A stretch of 64,000 nucleotides of DNA from Elusimicrobium simillimum (GCF_049639735.1 NZ_JBEVVA010000003.1:744001-808000), one strand, 5' to 3'. Shown: positions 1-9,331, counted from the stretch's first letter. Notes: generated by a model not told the origin, from the sequence alone. Made by a program: numbers and translations.

Positions 1-453
1 CATATAGCTTTGGCAAAACCTCATAACTTCCGCGTCGCTGCGGCCTTTTGTTTCAAAATCGCTGCCGCCTTTACCGCCGCCTAAGGGCAGCGTGGTTAAA
101 GCGTTTTTAAATGTTTGTTCAAATCCTAAAAATTTTATCATGCCAAGTGATACGTTTTCTCTAAATCTCATGCCGCCTTTGTAGGGGCCCAAAGCGCTGT
201 TGAATTGTACTCTTATGCCTCTGTTAACGTGCACTTCGCCTTTGTCATCCTGCCAGGGCACTCTGAACATAATTACGCGTTCAGGTTCTACAATTCTTTC
301 AAGTATTTTATATTTGATATATTGCGGTTTATCTTTAAGTACGGGGATAAGAGAGTAGCAAACTTCTTCTACTGCTTGGTGAAAAACTATTTGTTCCGGG
401 TTTTTGGCAATAACATCCGCCATAAGCTGGTCAATGTATCTTTTGATTTCCAT
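1..453 (-). CDS. gdhA: NADP-type glutamate dehydrogenase, N-terminal part (cut by window edge)
   Basis: The minus strand reads open for 151 codons from an ATG at 453 with an SD (GGAGG) just upstream, and runs off the window at base 1. The translation has the hallmark glutamate dehydrogenase N-domain order: a helix around YIDQLMADVIAKNP, then RVPWQDDKGEVHVNRG, the glutamate-binding region NSALGPYKGGMRF and KFLGFEQTFKNAL, then LPLGGGKGGSDF, which carries a conserved Lys. The enzyme interconverts glutamate and 2-oxoglutarate plus ammonia in the cytoplasm. Only the substrate domain is visible, and the cofactor domain lies outside the window. Confidence 0.93.
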   Translation of the reverse strand, partial: MEIKRYIDQLMADVIAKNPEQIVFHQAVEEVCYSLIPVLKDKPQYIKYKILERIVEPERVIMFRVPWQDDKGEVHVNRGIRVQFNSALGPYKGGMRFRENVSLGMIKFLGFEQTFKNALTTLPLGGGKGGSDFETKGRSDAEVMRFCQSYM

Positions 454-548
454 AAATCCTCCGGGATATTGTGGTGACCTTAGTCTAACAAAAGGTGCCC
501 CCGGTGTCAACACTTAAAAATCACGACGGAGAAACACCAAAAACAAAA

Positions 549-569
549 CCCCCGGGCAGTAACCGGGGG
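549..569 (-). terminator. Rho-independent terminator downstream of ftcD
   Basis: A 7-bp perfect G/C stem (CCCCCGG/CCGGGGG) has a 7-nt loop. Read on the minus strand it is followed by GGTTTTGTTTTT, so it most likely ends transcripts coming leftwards from ftcD. The rest of 454-855 has no ORF with a ribosome site. Confidence 0.7.
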
Positions 570-770
570 TCTTAGTACTTTATTTTTAGAGGAGTACTTA
601 GTTGCGGGATAAAAACAGTTTTAAAACGGTGCTAGGTTAGCTTAAATATGTTTGTTATGGCTAACTTTATTAATATCTTATAACATTTTTTTTATTTACG
701 CAACATTTATTTTTTTGAATTATTATTGCTTTGTAATAGTTGATTGGCCGGCTAAAATAATTTAGCCGCC

Positions 771-847
771 CTTACCTGCTTTGCCGCAAACGCTGCGCGG
801 TCAACAACGCGGCAAAACTTCCTCCCCCATCCAACAAGGGGGAGGAA
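771..847. repeat. Dispersed intergenic palindromic repeat, copy 1
   Basis: The unit reads CTTACCTGCTTTGCCGC, a variable palindromic middle, AACAACGCGGCAAAACTTCC, then TCCCCC/GGGGGA. It is shared with 62361-62432 (CTCACCTGCTTTGCCGC ... AACAACGCGGCAAAACTTCC). The end CCTCCCCC-N9-GGGGGAGG forms a hairpin. It has no coding capacity and resembles REP/MITE-type non-coding repeats. Confidence 0.7.
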
Positions 848-855
848 TGAAAGGT

Positions 856-1836
856 TTATTTTATAGGGTTTTTTAGTCTGTTTTCCAGTATCTTTTTGGC
901 GGGGTCAAAATTTTTACGCATATCCAGGCGCATAACTTTTATTGCTATTTGCAGCATTTCCTCTTCCGGTAAACCGCCGCAGTAGCTGCTGCTGTAAAAG
1001 TCCGCCGCCGCCATAATAGCGTCGCGCGGTATCAAGCCTACAATCTCGCTTTCTTCTATTTCAAGACCAAGGTCCTGCGCTTCTTCTTTGCAGGTATCAA
1101 ATACTTTATGAAGGGGGGTAATATTAAAGTCCGTTATATTGCACGATACTTGCGCGAATTTATACTGCGGTAAAAACCAGCCTATGGCTTTAACGCCTTT
1201 AAGTTTGTGCTTGTCGCCGCTTTCTCTTATGCGTTTGGCTATATAACTTGCGTGTTTAACGTCGTCTGTGCTTAGAGAGATATTGTAGGCCAGCAGCAGC
1301 TTTCTGGCGCCTATTGTTATCGCGCCGCTATGGCGGACAACATCGTTCATTTCCACGGGGCCGAAGTCAGGGTGAAGCTCTTTAAGTTTTTGTTCCAGGC
1401 TTTCGTACTGGCCTTTCCTTATATAGGCAAGGTCGCGCCTTTTAGGGTTGGAGGCGGCGTTTTCGTAAAGGTAAACGGGTATGCCAAAGTTTTTGGCTAC
1501 CTTCTGGCCCAAATGCCTGGCTATTTTTATACAGTCAGACATAGTAGCGCCCTCAAGCGGGATAAACGGGCATACGTCCACCGCGCCCAAGCGCGGGTGT
1601 GTGCCTTTGTGCTGCGTCATATCTATAAGTTTATGCGCCGCGTATATTACGGAGTAGGCGGCCTTTATGATTTGCTCAGGCGTGCCTGCCATGGTAAGCA
1701 CGGTGCGGTTGGCGTCGTAACCCATGTCAACGTCTAATATTTTAACGCCTGTTTTTGCCGCCATATCCACAATGGCGTCTATTATCTTTTTGTTTCGTCC
1801 CTCTGAAATATTGGGAACGCATTCTATTATTCTCAT
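856..1836 (-). CDS. ftcD: Glutamate formimidoyltransferase
   Basis: This 326-aa protein begins MRIIECVPNISEGR, the typical start of the formiminotransferase N-subdomain. It continues with DANRTVLTMAG, THPRLGAVDVCPFIP and YLYENAA, all characteristic of the family. It transfers the formimino group of formimidoylglutamate (from histidine breakdown) to tetrahydrofolate. The length matches single-domain bacterial enzymes, with no cyclodeaminase domain. An in-frame ATG lies 18 nt upstream (1854), but the family start and the GGGGAC ribosome site favour 1836. It lies 26 bp downstream of pepT on the same strand, suggesting co-transcription and a shared role in amino-acid use. Confidence 0.92.
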   Translation of the reverse strand: MRIIECVPNISEGRNKKIIDAIVDMAAKTGVKILDVDMGYDANRTVLTMAGTPEQIIKAAYSVIYAAHKLIDMTQHKGTHPRLGAVDVCPFIPLEGATMSDCIKIARHLGQKVAKNFGIPVYLYENAASNPKRRDLAYIRKGQYESLEQKLKELHPDFGPVEMNDVVRHSGAITIGARKLLLAYNISLSTDDVKHASYIAKRIRESGDKHKLKGVKAIGWFLPQYKFAQVSCNITDFNITPLHKVFDTCKEEAQDLGLEIEESEIVGLIPRDAIMAAADFYSSSYCGGLPEEEMLQIAIKVMRLDMRKNFDPAKKILENRLKNPIK

Positions 1837-1879
1837 CCTTTTGTCCCCGGACATGCGGTCTGCCGCCGCTGTCCCTTAT

Positions 1880-3100
1880 TTATTTTACTTCAGCTATTGT
1901 TTTAATAACTTTAAACGCTTTTTCCATATACTCAAGCGACGCCCATTCATAAGGCCCGTGCGGCTGTGAGTAGCCAGCGAAAATATTTGGCGTGGGCAAA
2001 CCCATAAAAGAAAGCCTGGCCCCGTCTGTGCCGCCGCGTACCTGGCGTACGGTGTATTTAAAGCCCAGCTCTTTAAGCGCGTCAGCCAGCTTTTCCATAG
2101 CTTGCGGGTGCTCCAAGATAACATCTTTCATGTTTCTATATTGGTCTTTAATTGTAAGTTCTATATTTGCATTTTTGTAGAATTTCTTTTTATCTTCTAC
2201 AATTTGTCTCAAAGTATCTTCTAGCATATGCAGTTTGTCAATACTATGCTCTCTTACTGCGCCGTGTACTTCAGCTGATTCAATACTTCCTTTTATTGTG
2301 GTAAAAAATATAAATCCGTCGGTACCGTCTGTAGTTTCAGGCAGTTTTGATGTAGGCCATGAAGATATAATATCAGCAGCTACTCTAACAGGGTTTACCA
2401 TAACGTCTTTGGCGGAACCGGGGTGGCAGCTGACGCCTGTTATTTTAATTGTAAACCCATCCCCGTTAAAATTGCCGTTTTCCACGCTGTCAAAAGCGTC
2501 GCCGTCAACAGTATAGGCAAAATCCGCGCCAAAAGCTTTTACGTCAAAATGGTCCGAGCCGCGGCCTATTTCTTCATCAGGGGTAAAACCTATACAGATT
2601 TTACCGTGCTTAATGCCCGGGTTTTTAATCAAATATTCAGCCAGTGTCATTATAATTGCTATGCCTGACTTGTCATCCCCGCCAAGTACTGTGGTGCCGT
2701 CGGTGGTTATAATAGTGTCTCCTATACACTGTAACAGCTGTTTGTCAGAGGCGGGGTCAATGGTAACTTTATTTTTTAAAGGTATTTTTTTACCATCATA
2801 ATTTTTGTGTACTATTGGGGTAACGTCTTTGCCGTTAAATTCGTGGTAAGTATCCATATGCGCTATAAAGCCTATGGCGGGCACATGTTCCTCTATATTA
2901 GAGGGGACAATACCCATAAGGTAGCCTTTGTCTGTAAGGATAACGTTTTCCACGCCTATATTCTTCATTTCCTGCTCAAGCGTCTTTGCGAAAGCGTACT
3001 GTGTGGGGGTGGAGGGTACTGTTTGTGAGTTGTCATCAGATGTTGTTTCTACTTTTACATAAGATAAAAAACGGTCTAAAATAGCTTGTTTAATATTCAT
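1880..3100 (-). CDS. pepT: Peptidase T (M20B tripeptide aminopeptidase)
   Basis: This 406-aa protein matches the usual PepT length of about 410. Metal-ligand motifs are in order: IGFIAHMDT (first His and Asp), LGGDDKSG (bridging Asp), TPDEEIGRG (catalytic Glu and ligand), TVDGDAFD and a C-terminal QPHGPYEW His. It removes N-terminal residues from tripeptides in the cytoplasm. The start has AAGGAGAT upstream of ATG 3100. Together with ftcD and gdhA it suggests peptide and amino-acid metabolism. Confidence 0.95.
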   Translation of the reverse strand: MNIKQAILDRFLSYVKVETTSDDNSQTVPSTPTQYAFAKTLEQEMKNIGVENVILTDKGYLMGIVPSNIEEHVPAIGFIAHMDTYHEFNGKDVTPIVHKNYDGKKIPLKNKVTIDPASDKQLLQCIGDTIITTDGTTVLGGDDKSGIAIIMTLAEYLIKNPGIKHGKICIGFTPDEEIGRGSDHFDVKAFGADFAYTVDGDAFDSVENGNFNGDGFTIKITGVSCHPGSAKDVMVNPVRVAADIISSWPTSKLPETTDGTDGFIFFTTIKGSIESAEVHGAVREHSIDKLHMLEDTLRQIVEDKKKFYKNANIELTIKDQYRNMKDVILEHPQAMEKLADALKELGFKYTVRQVRGGTDGARLSFMGLPTPNIFAGYSQPHGPYEWASLEYMEKAFKVIKTIAEVK

Positions 3101-3136
3101 AATATCTCCTTTAGACTTATTATAAATTATTTTTTG

Positions 3137-3142
3137 TATAAT
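3137..3142 (+). promoter_or_regulatory. -10 box placed for a leaderless start
   Basis: A perfect TATAAT ends 6 nt before the ATG at 3149. The expected transcription start therefore falls on or next to the start codon, and no SD is present. No convincing -35 is visible at 16-18 bp. Confidence 0.5.
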
Positions 3143-3148
3143 GTTTGC

Positions 3149-3610
3149 ATGAATAAAAAAATAATTTTAGGCGCAGTACTTTTTCTTTCACTTTTCGGGT
3201 GCGCAACATTACAGGAGAACTATAACATGGTTAACTGTAAGTATGATATCACCCGCGTAGAAATGGCGGATATTAACCCAAGCAGTATTAATATGAATAT
3301 AATTATCGCCATAAATAATGTAAGCAGAACCACGGACGCGGCCTTAAGCCGTTTTGAGGGTGACCTTTACATTAACGACACCAATGTAAGCAAGTTCACC
3401 TTAAAAGACGTGCGCGTGCCGGCCGGCAGTACAGAGGCCGTAAAATCCAGCCTGGAAATACCTTTTGCCAGCCTTGGCAAAACGCTTACGGGTCTGGTAA
3501 CCATGGGCAGCGTATCTGTGGACTATAAAGTCAAGGGCACAATGTATTTTGCCACGCCGCTTGGCGATGTGCCGTACCCGGTTACAATTTACCAAAGCAA
3601 AAAGTTTTAA
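3149..3610 (+). CDS. LEA14-like lipoprotein
   Basis: This 153-aa protein has a lipoprotein signal peptide (MNKKIILGAVLFLSLFGC), so Cys18 is the likely lipidated residue. The body is a single beta-rich domain with alternating hydrophobic residues, resembling the LEA type-2 (WHy/LEA14) fold seen in bacterial envelope lipoproteins. No catalytic residues are evident. The frame extends upstream to 3086, but the signal peptide and -10 box favour ATG 3149. It is a monocistronic unit divergent from pepT. Its function is unknown and envelope localisation is inferred. Confidence 0.8.
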   Translation: MNKKIILGAVLFLSLFGCATLQENYNMVNCKYDITRVEMADINPSSINMNIIIAINNVSRTTDAALSRFEGDLYINDTNVSKFTLKDVRVPAGSTEAVKSSLEIPFASLGKTLTGLVTMGSVSVDYKVKGTMYFATPLGDVPYPVTIYQSKKF

Positions 3611-3614
3611 TTGA

Positions 3615-3639
3615 AGCCCCCGAAAGGGGGCTTTTTTTT
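3615..3639 (+). terminator. Rho-independent terminator
   Basis: AGCCCCC-GAAA-GGGGGCT is followed by a run of T and starts 5 nt after the stop codon of the lipoprotein gene. Confidence 0.9.
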
Positions 3640-3730
3640 AGGCATGCCTAAGATTTCATTTTTTTTAGTTTTAAATGTTAGAATGTCAGAATACGCAGGG
3701 CTGACAAATATATAACCTCGGGAGTTTCAT

Positions 3731-4213
3731 ATGTTGGAAAACAGCACAACAAAAGAAAAACTGGACTTAAACAAAATTGCCGATAAATGGAAAGGCAAAG
3801 ACGGCAGTTTAATAATGATACTGCATGAAATACAAAACACCATGGGTTACGTACCCAGGGAAATTTCTTTAGACCTTTCTAAGCTTATCGGTATTCCTTT
3901 AGCGCAAATTTATGAAGTACTTTCTTTTTACCACTTCTTCAAATTAACGCCGCCCGCCAGGCACCAGATTTCTGTTTGCACGGGCACGGCCTGCTACCTT
4001 AAAGGCGCGCCTGAAATATTAAAAGAATTTAATAAAATTTTGGGCATTAAAGAGGGGGAACAGACTAAAGATTCAAACTTTTCCCTTACCGGCGTGCGTT
4101 GCGTGGGTTGCTGCGGTTTGGCCCCGGTTGTGTCTGTTAACGGTAAAATTTTTGGCGCGGTAAAACCGGCCGACGTAAAGAAAATTGTTGAAGAATTTAA
4201 CGGGAGCAAATAA
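3731..4213 (+). CDS. hydC: Hydrogenase subunit HydC/HndA-like, NuoE family [2Fe-2S] protein
   Basis: This 160-aa thioredoxin-like ferredoxin has four cluster cysteines: CTGTAC around residue 80 and GVRCVGCCGLAP around residue 120. Helices at the N terminus (ILHEIQNTMGYVP) are typical of NuoE, HndA and HydC. In trimeric or tetrameric electron-bifurcating [FeFe] hydrogenases this subunit relays electrons next to the flavin subunit. It starts the operon, and its stop overlaps the hydB start (TAATG). Confidence 0.92.
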   Translation: MLENSTTKEKLDLNKIADKWKGKDGSLIMILHEIQNTMGYVPREISLDLSKLIGIPLAQIYEVLSFYHFFKLTPPARHQISVCTGTACYLKGAPEILKEFNKILGIKEGEQTKDSNFSLTGVRCVGCCGLAPVVSVNGKIFGAVKPADVKKIVEEFNGSK

Positions 4214-6068
4214 TGTCTAAAGTTAATATTGAGCAAATTGCTGACACATATAATAAAAACTACAAAAACATTGATAGACGCATTATCATTTGCGGCGGCA
4301 CAGGCTGTATAGCCGGCGGTTCATTAAAAGTATTAGAGGCTTTTAAGAAAGAACTTAAAGACCGCAAACTTGACTGGTGCACAGAAATTACGGACGGCTG
4401 CCGCGGCACATATATAAGTAAGAGCGGCTGCCAGGGTTTTTGCGCCGCCGGCCCGCTGGTTAGCGTTGGCGATATTTTTTATACAAAAGTAAGAGAAGAA
4501 GACGTAGCTGAAATTGTTGAGAAAACAGTTGTGGCGGGCGAAGTTGTTGAGCGCCTTTTATATACGGACCCTACCCACGGCCAAAAATGCAAAACTTTAG
4601 CAGACGTGCCTTTTTACAAAAAACAGCACAGAATTTTACTTAAAGACTGCGGTAAAATTAACCCCGACGATATTAACGAATACATTGCCCACGGCGGTTA
4701 TAAAGCCATAGAAAAATGTCTTAAGGAACTTAAAGAGACGGGCACCATTGAAGAAATTAAAAAAAGCGGTCTTAGAGGCAGAGGCGGCGGCGGCTTCCCG
4801 ACAGGTTTAAAGTGGGAGCTTACAGCCAAAAGCAAAGATTCCCAAAAATATATGATTTGTAACGGCGATGAAGGCGACCCGGGCGCTTATATGGACCGCT
4901 CTCTTTTAGAAGGTAACCCGCACGCTATTATTGAGGGCATGCTTATAGGCGGTTACTGCACGGGCGCAAACACAGGTTTATTTTACATAAGGGCGGAATA
5001 CCCCTTAGCCATTGAGCGCGTGCAAACAGCCATAGACGCGGCCTATAAAATGGGCTTTTTAGGTAAAAACATTTTAGGCAGCGGTTTTGACTATGATTTA
5101 GATATACGTTACGGCGCGGGCGCGTTTGTCTGCGGCGAGGAAACCGCTTTAATGCGCTCTATTGAGGGCCAGCGCGGCACACCTACGCCAAAGCCGCCGT
5201 TCCCGTCAGTTAAAGGTTTGTGGGGCCACCCTACATCTATTAACAACGTGGAAACGCTGGCTAATATACCTTTAATTATACGTAACGGCAGTGATTGGTT
5301 TTCTTCCATAGGTTCCGGCAAGAGCACGGGTACCAAAGTTTTCGCCATGACGGGTAAAGTTAAATCCTCCGGCCTTATTGAAGTGCCCATGGGCATAAGC
5401 ATAAAGGAAGTTGTAGAGGCGAAGGCGCTTACGACGGCCGCACCATTAAAGCCGTGCAAACAGGCGGCCCCAGCGGCGGTATTATTACCGCGGATAAATT
5501 TGACATGCCTATAACCTATGAATCTCTTATAGAAGCTGGTTCTATGATGGGTTCGGGCGGGCTTATCGTTATGGATAACACGGACTGTATGGTAGACATT
5601 GCTAAATTCTACCTTGAGTTTTGTGTGGAAGAATCCTGCGGTAAATGCGTGCCATGCAGAATAGGCGGTTACCAGATGTTAAAAATCTTAAGGGATATTA
5701 CAGACGGTAAAGACGCGGGTGATTATGAGGAAAAAATTAAAAACATCGCCCATACCATGCAGAAAGCCTCGCTCTGCGCCCTTGGGCAGACAGCGCCTAA
5801 CCCGGTGCTTTCAACCTTAAAATGGTTTAAACATGAATATGAAGAACACGTTAAAAACAAACACTGTGACACAGGCAAATGTTCCAACCTGGTACGCTAT
5901 ACAATTATTGAAGATAAATGTATAGGCTGTACAGCCTGTAAGCGCGCTTGCCCGGTTGCCGCAATAACCGGTGAAGTTAAACAGAAGCATTTTATCCACC
6001 AGGATAAATGTGTAAAGTGCGGCGCATGCTTCACAGCCTGCAAATTTAACGCGATTAAAAAGGACTAA
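4213..6068 (+). pseudogene. hydB: Hydrogenase flavin subunit HydB (NuoF-like), split by a frameshift near 5418
   Basis: Two frames together make one HydB. Codons from 4213 give an N-terminal [2Fe-2S] thioredoxin-like domain (GGTGCIAGG ... SGCQGFC) and the NuoF FMN/NADH core (GRGGGGFPTGLKWE, NGDEGDPGAYMDR, GAGAFVCGEETALM). This frame then runs into a wrong-frame tail ending at 5514. From about 5418 the next frame, ending at 6068, continues GEGAYDGRTIKAVQTGGPSGG, then ESCGKCVPCRIGG (N3-type 4Fe-4S) and a C-terminal 2[4Fe-4S] ferredoxin (CIGCTACKRACP, CVKCGACFTAC). The total of 1856 nt is one short of 619 codons, so a single missing base explains it, probably a G in the run at 5416-5419. It is either a mutation or a sequence error. 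The intact family member binds NAD(P)H via FMN. Confidence 0.88.
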
Positions 6069-6073
6069 ATTTT

Positions 6074-7822
6074 ATGGTAAAAGCTATTATTAATAATACA
6101 GAAGTTAACGTTCCCGCGGGAACAAGCATTTTAGACGCCGCCAAAGAGGTAAGCGTAAATATCCCCGTGCTTTGTAAGCACCAGGACTTGCTTGCCGGCG
6201 CCGGCTGCGGTATCTGCGTGGTAAAAGTAAAAGGCTCGGGTAAAATGTTAAGAGCTTGCTGCACGGAACTTGCCGAGGGTATGGAAATTATTACCCATGA
6301 CCCGGAAATTGTTACAGTACGTAAAAACGTACTTGAGTTAATTTTATCCAACCACCCCAAAGACTGTTTAGTTTGTGCCAGAAACAATGACTGCGAACTG
6401 CAGCGCCTTTCCGCTGAGTTTGGTATAAGAGAAGCCTATTATCCTGATATTGTGGGCAGAAGAAAACATAAACATGATGATTCTACCAAAACAATTACTA
6501 TAGACGGTTCCAAATGTATACTGTGCGGCCGCTGTGTACAGGTTTGCCAGAAAAAGCAGAACGTTTGGGCGCTTTCATTCTTAGGCAGAGGTATTGATAC
6601 GGTTTTGTCACCGGCCGGTGAAATTGAACTGAGTGAGTCCCCTTGCGTAAGATGCGGCCAGTGCTCCAACCACTGCCCCGTAGGCGCGATTGTCGAACAT
6701 GACGAAACCCAAAAAGTGTGGGACGCTATACGCGACCCTGAAACCTACACAGTGGTGCAAATTGCTCCCGCCGTAAGGGTTGCCATAGGCGAGGCGTTCG
6801 GCTTCCCCGTGGGCGCTAATTTAACGGGCAAACTTATCAACGCTCTTAAAAAAATAGGTTTTGACGCAGTGTTTGACACAAACATGGGCGCCGACATGAC
6901 AATTATTGAAGAAGCCAGCGAGTTTGTAAAGAAATTTACATCTAAGCAGAGTCTTCCGTTAATCACATCCTGTTGCCCCGCGTGGGTTGATTTCCTTGAG
7001 AAATTCCACCCCGACATGATTGAACATTTTTCATCTTGCAAAAGCCCGCATGAAATGGTTGGCGTTCTTGCCAAAACATATTACGCGGCCAAACATAATG
7101 TTGACCCGGCTAAAATGCATATGGTTTCCATCATGCCTTGCACGGCTAAAAAGTATGAGATTTCAAGGTCGCAGGATATGTCTTCCTCAGGCTATCAGGA
7201 CGTGGACGTCTCACTCACCACGCGCGAACTTGCCCGCATGATTAAACAGAGCGGCATAGACTTTAAGAATTTGGGCGACGCTGAAGGCGACTCTCTGCTG
7301 GCGGACTACACAGGCGCGGGCACTATATTTGGCGTAACCGGCGGCGTTATGGAAGCGGCTTTAAGAACGGCTTACCACTATATTACAGGCGCGGAACTTG
7401 CTGAAGTTGACTTTAGGGCTGTGCGCGGTTTTAAAGGTATAAGAGACGCTGAGATTGACGTCAACGGCACAAAAGTAAGAGTTGCCATAGCCCACGGTTT
7501 AGCTAATGTTGACACATTGCTTAAACATATTAAACAGCTTAAAGCAGACGGCAAACCTATGCCATATGACTTTATAGAAGTTATGGCGTGCGAAGGCGGT
7601 TGTATAGGCGGCGGCGGCCAGCCGTACGGCGTTAACAACGAGTTGCGCAAAAAACGCGCCGCGGGCCTTTATAAAGATGACGTGCAGCATAAGCTGCGCT
7701 GCTCACATCTCAACCCGTCCGTACAGCAGGTTTATAAAGACTTTATCGGTGAGCCGCTTGGAGATAAGGCGCATCACCTGCTGCACAACCATTACCAAAA
7801 AAGAAAAGAATATAAAAAATAA
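6074..7822 (+). CDS. hydA: [FeFe]-hydrogenase catalytic subunit
   Basis: This 582-aa protein has the full modular order. A [2Fe-2S] ferredoxin domain comes first (residues 1-75, CGICVV ... CC), then the His-ligated cluster (NHPKDCLVCARNNDCELQ). Two [4Fe-4S] motifs follow (CILCGRCVQVCQ, CVRCGQCSNHCP). The H-cluster domain comes last, with L1 ITSCCPAWV, L2 MPCTAKKYE and L3 EVMACEGGCIGGGGQP. It reduces protons or oxidises H2 in the cytoplasm. With HydB and HydC it would couple to NAD(P)H and ferredoxin as an electron-bifurcating enzyme (family knowledge). No signal peptide is present. Confidence 0.97.
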   Translation: MVKAIINNTEVNVPAGTSILDAAKEVSVNIPVLCKHQDLLAGAGCGICVVKVKGSGKMLRACCTELAEGMEIITHDPEIVTVRKNVLELILSNHPKDCLVCARNNDCELQRLSAEFGIREAYYPDIVGRRKHKHDDSTKTITIDGSKCILCGRCVQVCQKKQNVWALSFLGRGIDTVLSPAGEIELSESPCVRCGQCSNHCPVGAIVEHDETQKVWDAIRDPETYTVVQIAPAVRVAIGEAFGFPVGANLTGKLINALKKIGFDAVFDTNMGADMTIIEEASEFVKKFTSKQSLPLITSCCPAWVDFLEKFHPDMIEHFSSCKSPHEMVGVLAKTYYAAKHNVDPAKMHMVSIMPCTAKKYEISRSQDMSSSGYQDVDVSLTTRELARMIKQSGIDFKNLGDAEGDSLLADYTGAGTIFGVTGGVMEAALRTAYHYITGAELAEVDFRAVRGFKGIRDAEIDVNGTKVRVAIAHGLANVDTLLKHIKQLKADGKPMPYDFIEVMACEGGCIGGGGQPYGVNNELRKKRAAGLYKDDVQHKLRCSHLNPSVQQVYKDFIGEPLGDKAHHLLHNHYQKRKEYKK

Positions 7823-7825
7823 TAA

Positions 7826-7857
7826 AAAGCCCTGCTCTAATGAGCAGGGCTTTTTTT
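7826..7857 (+). terminator. Terminator of the hydrogenase operon
   Basis: AAAGCCCTGCTC-TAAT-GAGCAGGGCTTT, a perfect 12-bp stem ending in T7, begins right after the hydA stop. A second palindrome without a T tail (AACCACGCG/CGCGTGGTT, 7862-7883) follows. Confidence 0.95.
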
Positions 7858-8020
7858 ATAAAACCACGCGCTTGCGCGTGGTTCTGTAAAGCCTTTACAG
7901 ATGATCAAAAATAAAAATATTTAGAGTGTCAAAAAGCAATAATAGATTGTTTTAAAATAGAAAGTTTTTTGTGGCCCTCTACCTGGGGAGAGAGAGCAAA
8001 GCCTTGTGAGCGTATCAATT

Positions 8021-8086
8021 AGTTCCCCTCGCCCCACTGGGGGAGAGGGCGTGAGCAAAGCGAGCGGGTGAGGGGGAAGTTGTTTT
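8021..8086. repeat. Dispersed palindromic repeat of the CCCCACTGGGGG type
   Basis: The unit CCCTCGCCCCACTGGGGGAG and a following GGTGAGGGGGAAGTTG also occur at 62261-62305, where the spacer is shorter. Each forms a G/C hairpin. The gap 7884-8293 holds no supportable gene; this repeat is its main content. Confidence 0.65.
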
Positions 8087-8293
8087 TATAAAAAAGATAT
8101 TCCGCTAATTTAATAAAACTCTCCCACCTCTCCACACCCAGCTACTGCGAAAACATGTTAGAAGATAGCTCTAGTCTCTTAAGATTAGAGAGGGTAATTT
8201 GGGCCTATGTTTAAAATAGGTCTTTAGGCCCTGGTTTGGTTGTCACAATTTCTTTACAATAATAGTAGATTCAACCTTTAATGAGGAAATTTT

Positions 8294-9229
8294 ATGAAAA
8301 AAACAATCACAGTACTTACCCTTCTCTCACTTTTTAGCGTGGGCGCTATAGCGCAAAAAAACACTATCCCCACATATTCTGACGCGCAAAAACTTTATCA
8401 TGATTCTGTAAAAAAACAGGCCAATAAAAATACGCGCAGTACCCCGGGCACAATGTCATTTGCAAATGCCCTTAACACGTACTTTGACACTCTTAATAAA
8501 AAAGTAACGCCGGAGCAGCAGGCCAAGGCGGAAGAAATCGCCGTTATCTCAGCGGGCGTTGCCGCTATGAATCATGCTATATTAGCTGGCGCGGTAGGCG
8601 GCGCGGTTAGCGGTGTGTCGCAAACTGTGCACGCGCAGAAGAGCGCGGACGTTTCCTCCTCATCCAAAATATTTCAAAAAGATTTCGCGGCGGATATTCA
8701 AACATTTTTTACAAAATACGCTTATCTGATAAGGCCGCATTTATACCCGCAGGAACAGAAAGAGGTTTTAAGCAATCTTAGCGCGGGCGCTTATATAGGC
8801 GGCGGCGTATACAATACAACGCCTAAGGTAAGATACGGTTATATTAATGTTGAGGGCGCCAACTGTGATTTTAATATTGATGTTGCTATGCAAAACGTAA
8901 AGCTTTCCGCCAAAGAAAATAAAGAAACCGGTTACAGGGTAGTGGCCACGGATTATGAGAAAGTAAGTCTTTTTGTTTTTTCTGACCAGCGGGATATGGG
9001 CAGCTATATGTGCGATTCTTTGGAAGTTTCTGATATTAAAGATGAAAAAGCTATCTATATAATACAGAGCGGTACAGACCTTAAAGTCATAAACAAGCTA
9101 ACTTCTTTTGAAGTAAAAGCCCGCAAAGGCAACAAGGTGGAAACGCTTAAATACTACATCAGCAGCGACGGTGTGTTTGACGTTAACGGTTACCAGCCCA
9201 GCACATCTTTCTCATACGACCGCTATTAA
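8294..9229 (+). CDS. Secreted protein of unknown function
   Basis: This 311-aa protein has a clear Sec signal peptide (MKKTITVLTLLSLFSVGAIA, cleavage before QKN). A Gly/Ala-rich hydrophobic stretch (around residues 90-110, AVGGAVSGVS) is followed by a mixed C-terminal region with two Cys. An SD (GAGGAA) precedes the ATG. I recognise no family. It stands alone between terminators, immediately outside the prophage, and is probably periplasmic or exported. Confidence 0.75.
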   Translation: MKKTITVLTLLSLFSVGAIAQKNTIPTYSDAQKLYHDSVKKQANKNTRSTPGTMSFANALNTYFDTLNKKVTPEQQAKAEEIAVISAGVAAMNHAILAGAVGGAVSGVSQTVHAQKSADVSSSSKIFQKDFAADIQTFFTKYAYLIRPHLYPQEQKEVLSNLSAGAYIGGGVYNTTPKVRYGYINVEGANCDFNIDVAMQNVKLSAKENKETGYRVVATDYEKVSLFVFSDQRDMGSYMCDSLEVSDIKDEKAIYIIQSGTDLKVINKLTSFEVKARKGNKVETLKYYISSDGVFDVNGYQPSTSFSYDRY

Positions 9230-9250
9230 AAACAACTTTTATTAAACAAA

Positions 9251-9281
9251 AACTCCCCGTAATATTACGGGGAGTTTTTTT
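9251..9281 (+). terminator. Rho-independent terminator
   Basis: A perfect 26-bp palindrome, AACTCCCCGTAAT/ATTACGGGGAGTT, is followed by T, 19 nt after the preceding stop codon. Confidence 0.92.
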
Positions 9282-9331
9282 GTTTATAGTTAGATAAAAT
9301 CAAAATATTCAAAATCTTTTTTCATGAAATG

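Noticed and set aside
1330..1737. 135-codon ORF antisense to ftcD
   Set aside because: ftcD is conserved over the whole span; this frame has no recognisable domain.
5382..5514. Programmed frameshift in hydB
   Set aside because: No slippery heptamer or pause signal is visible, and unshifted HydB is the norm in this family.
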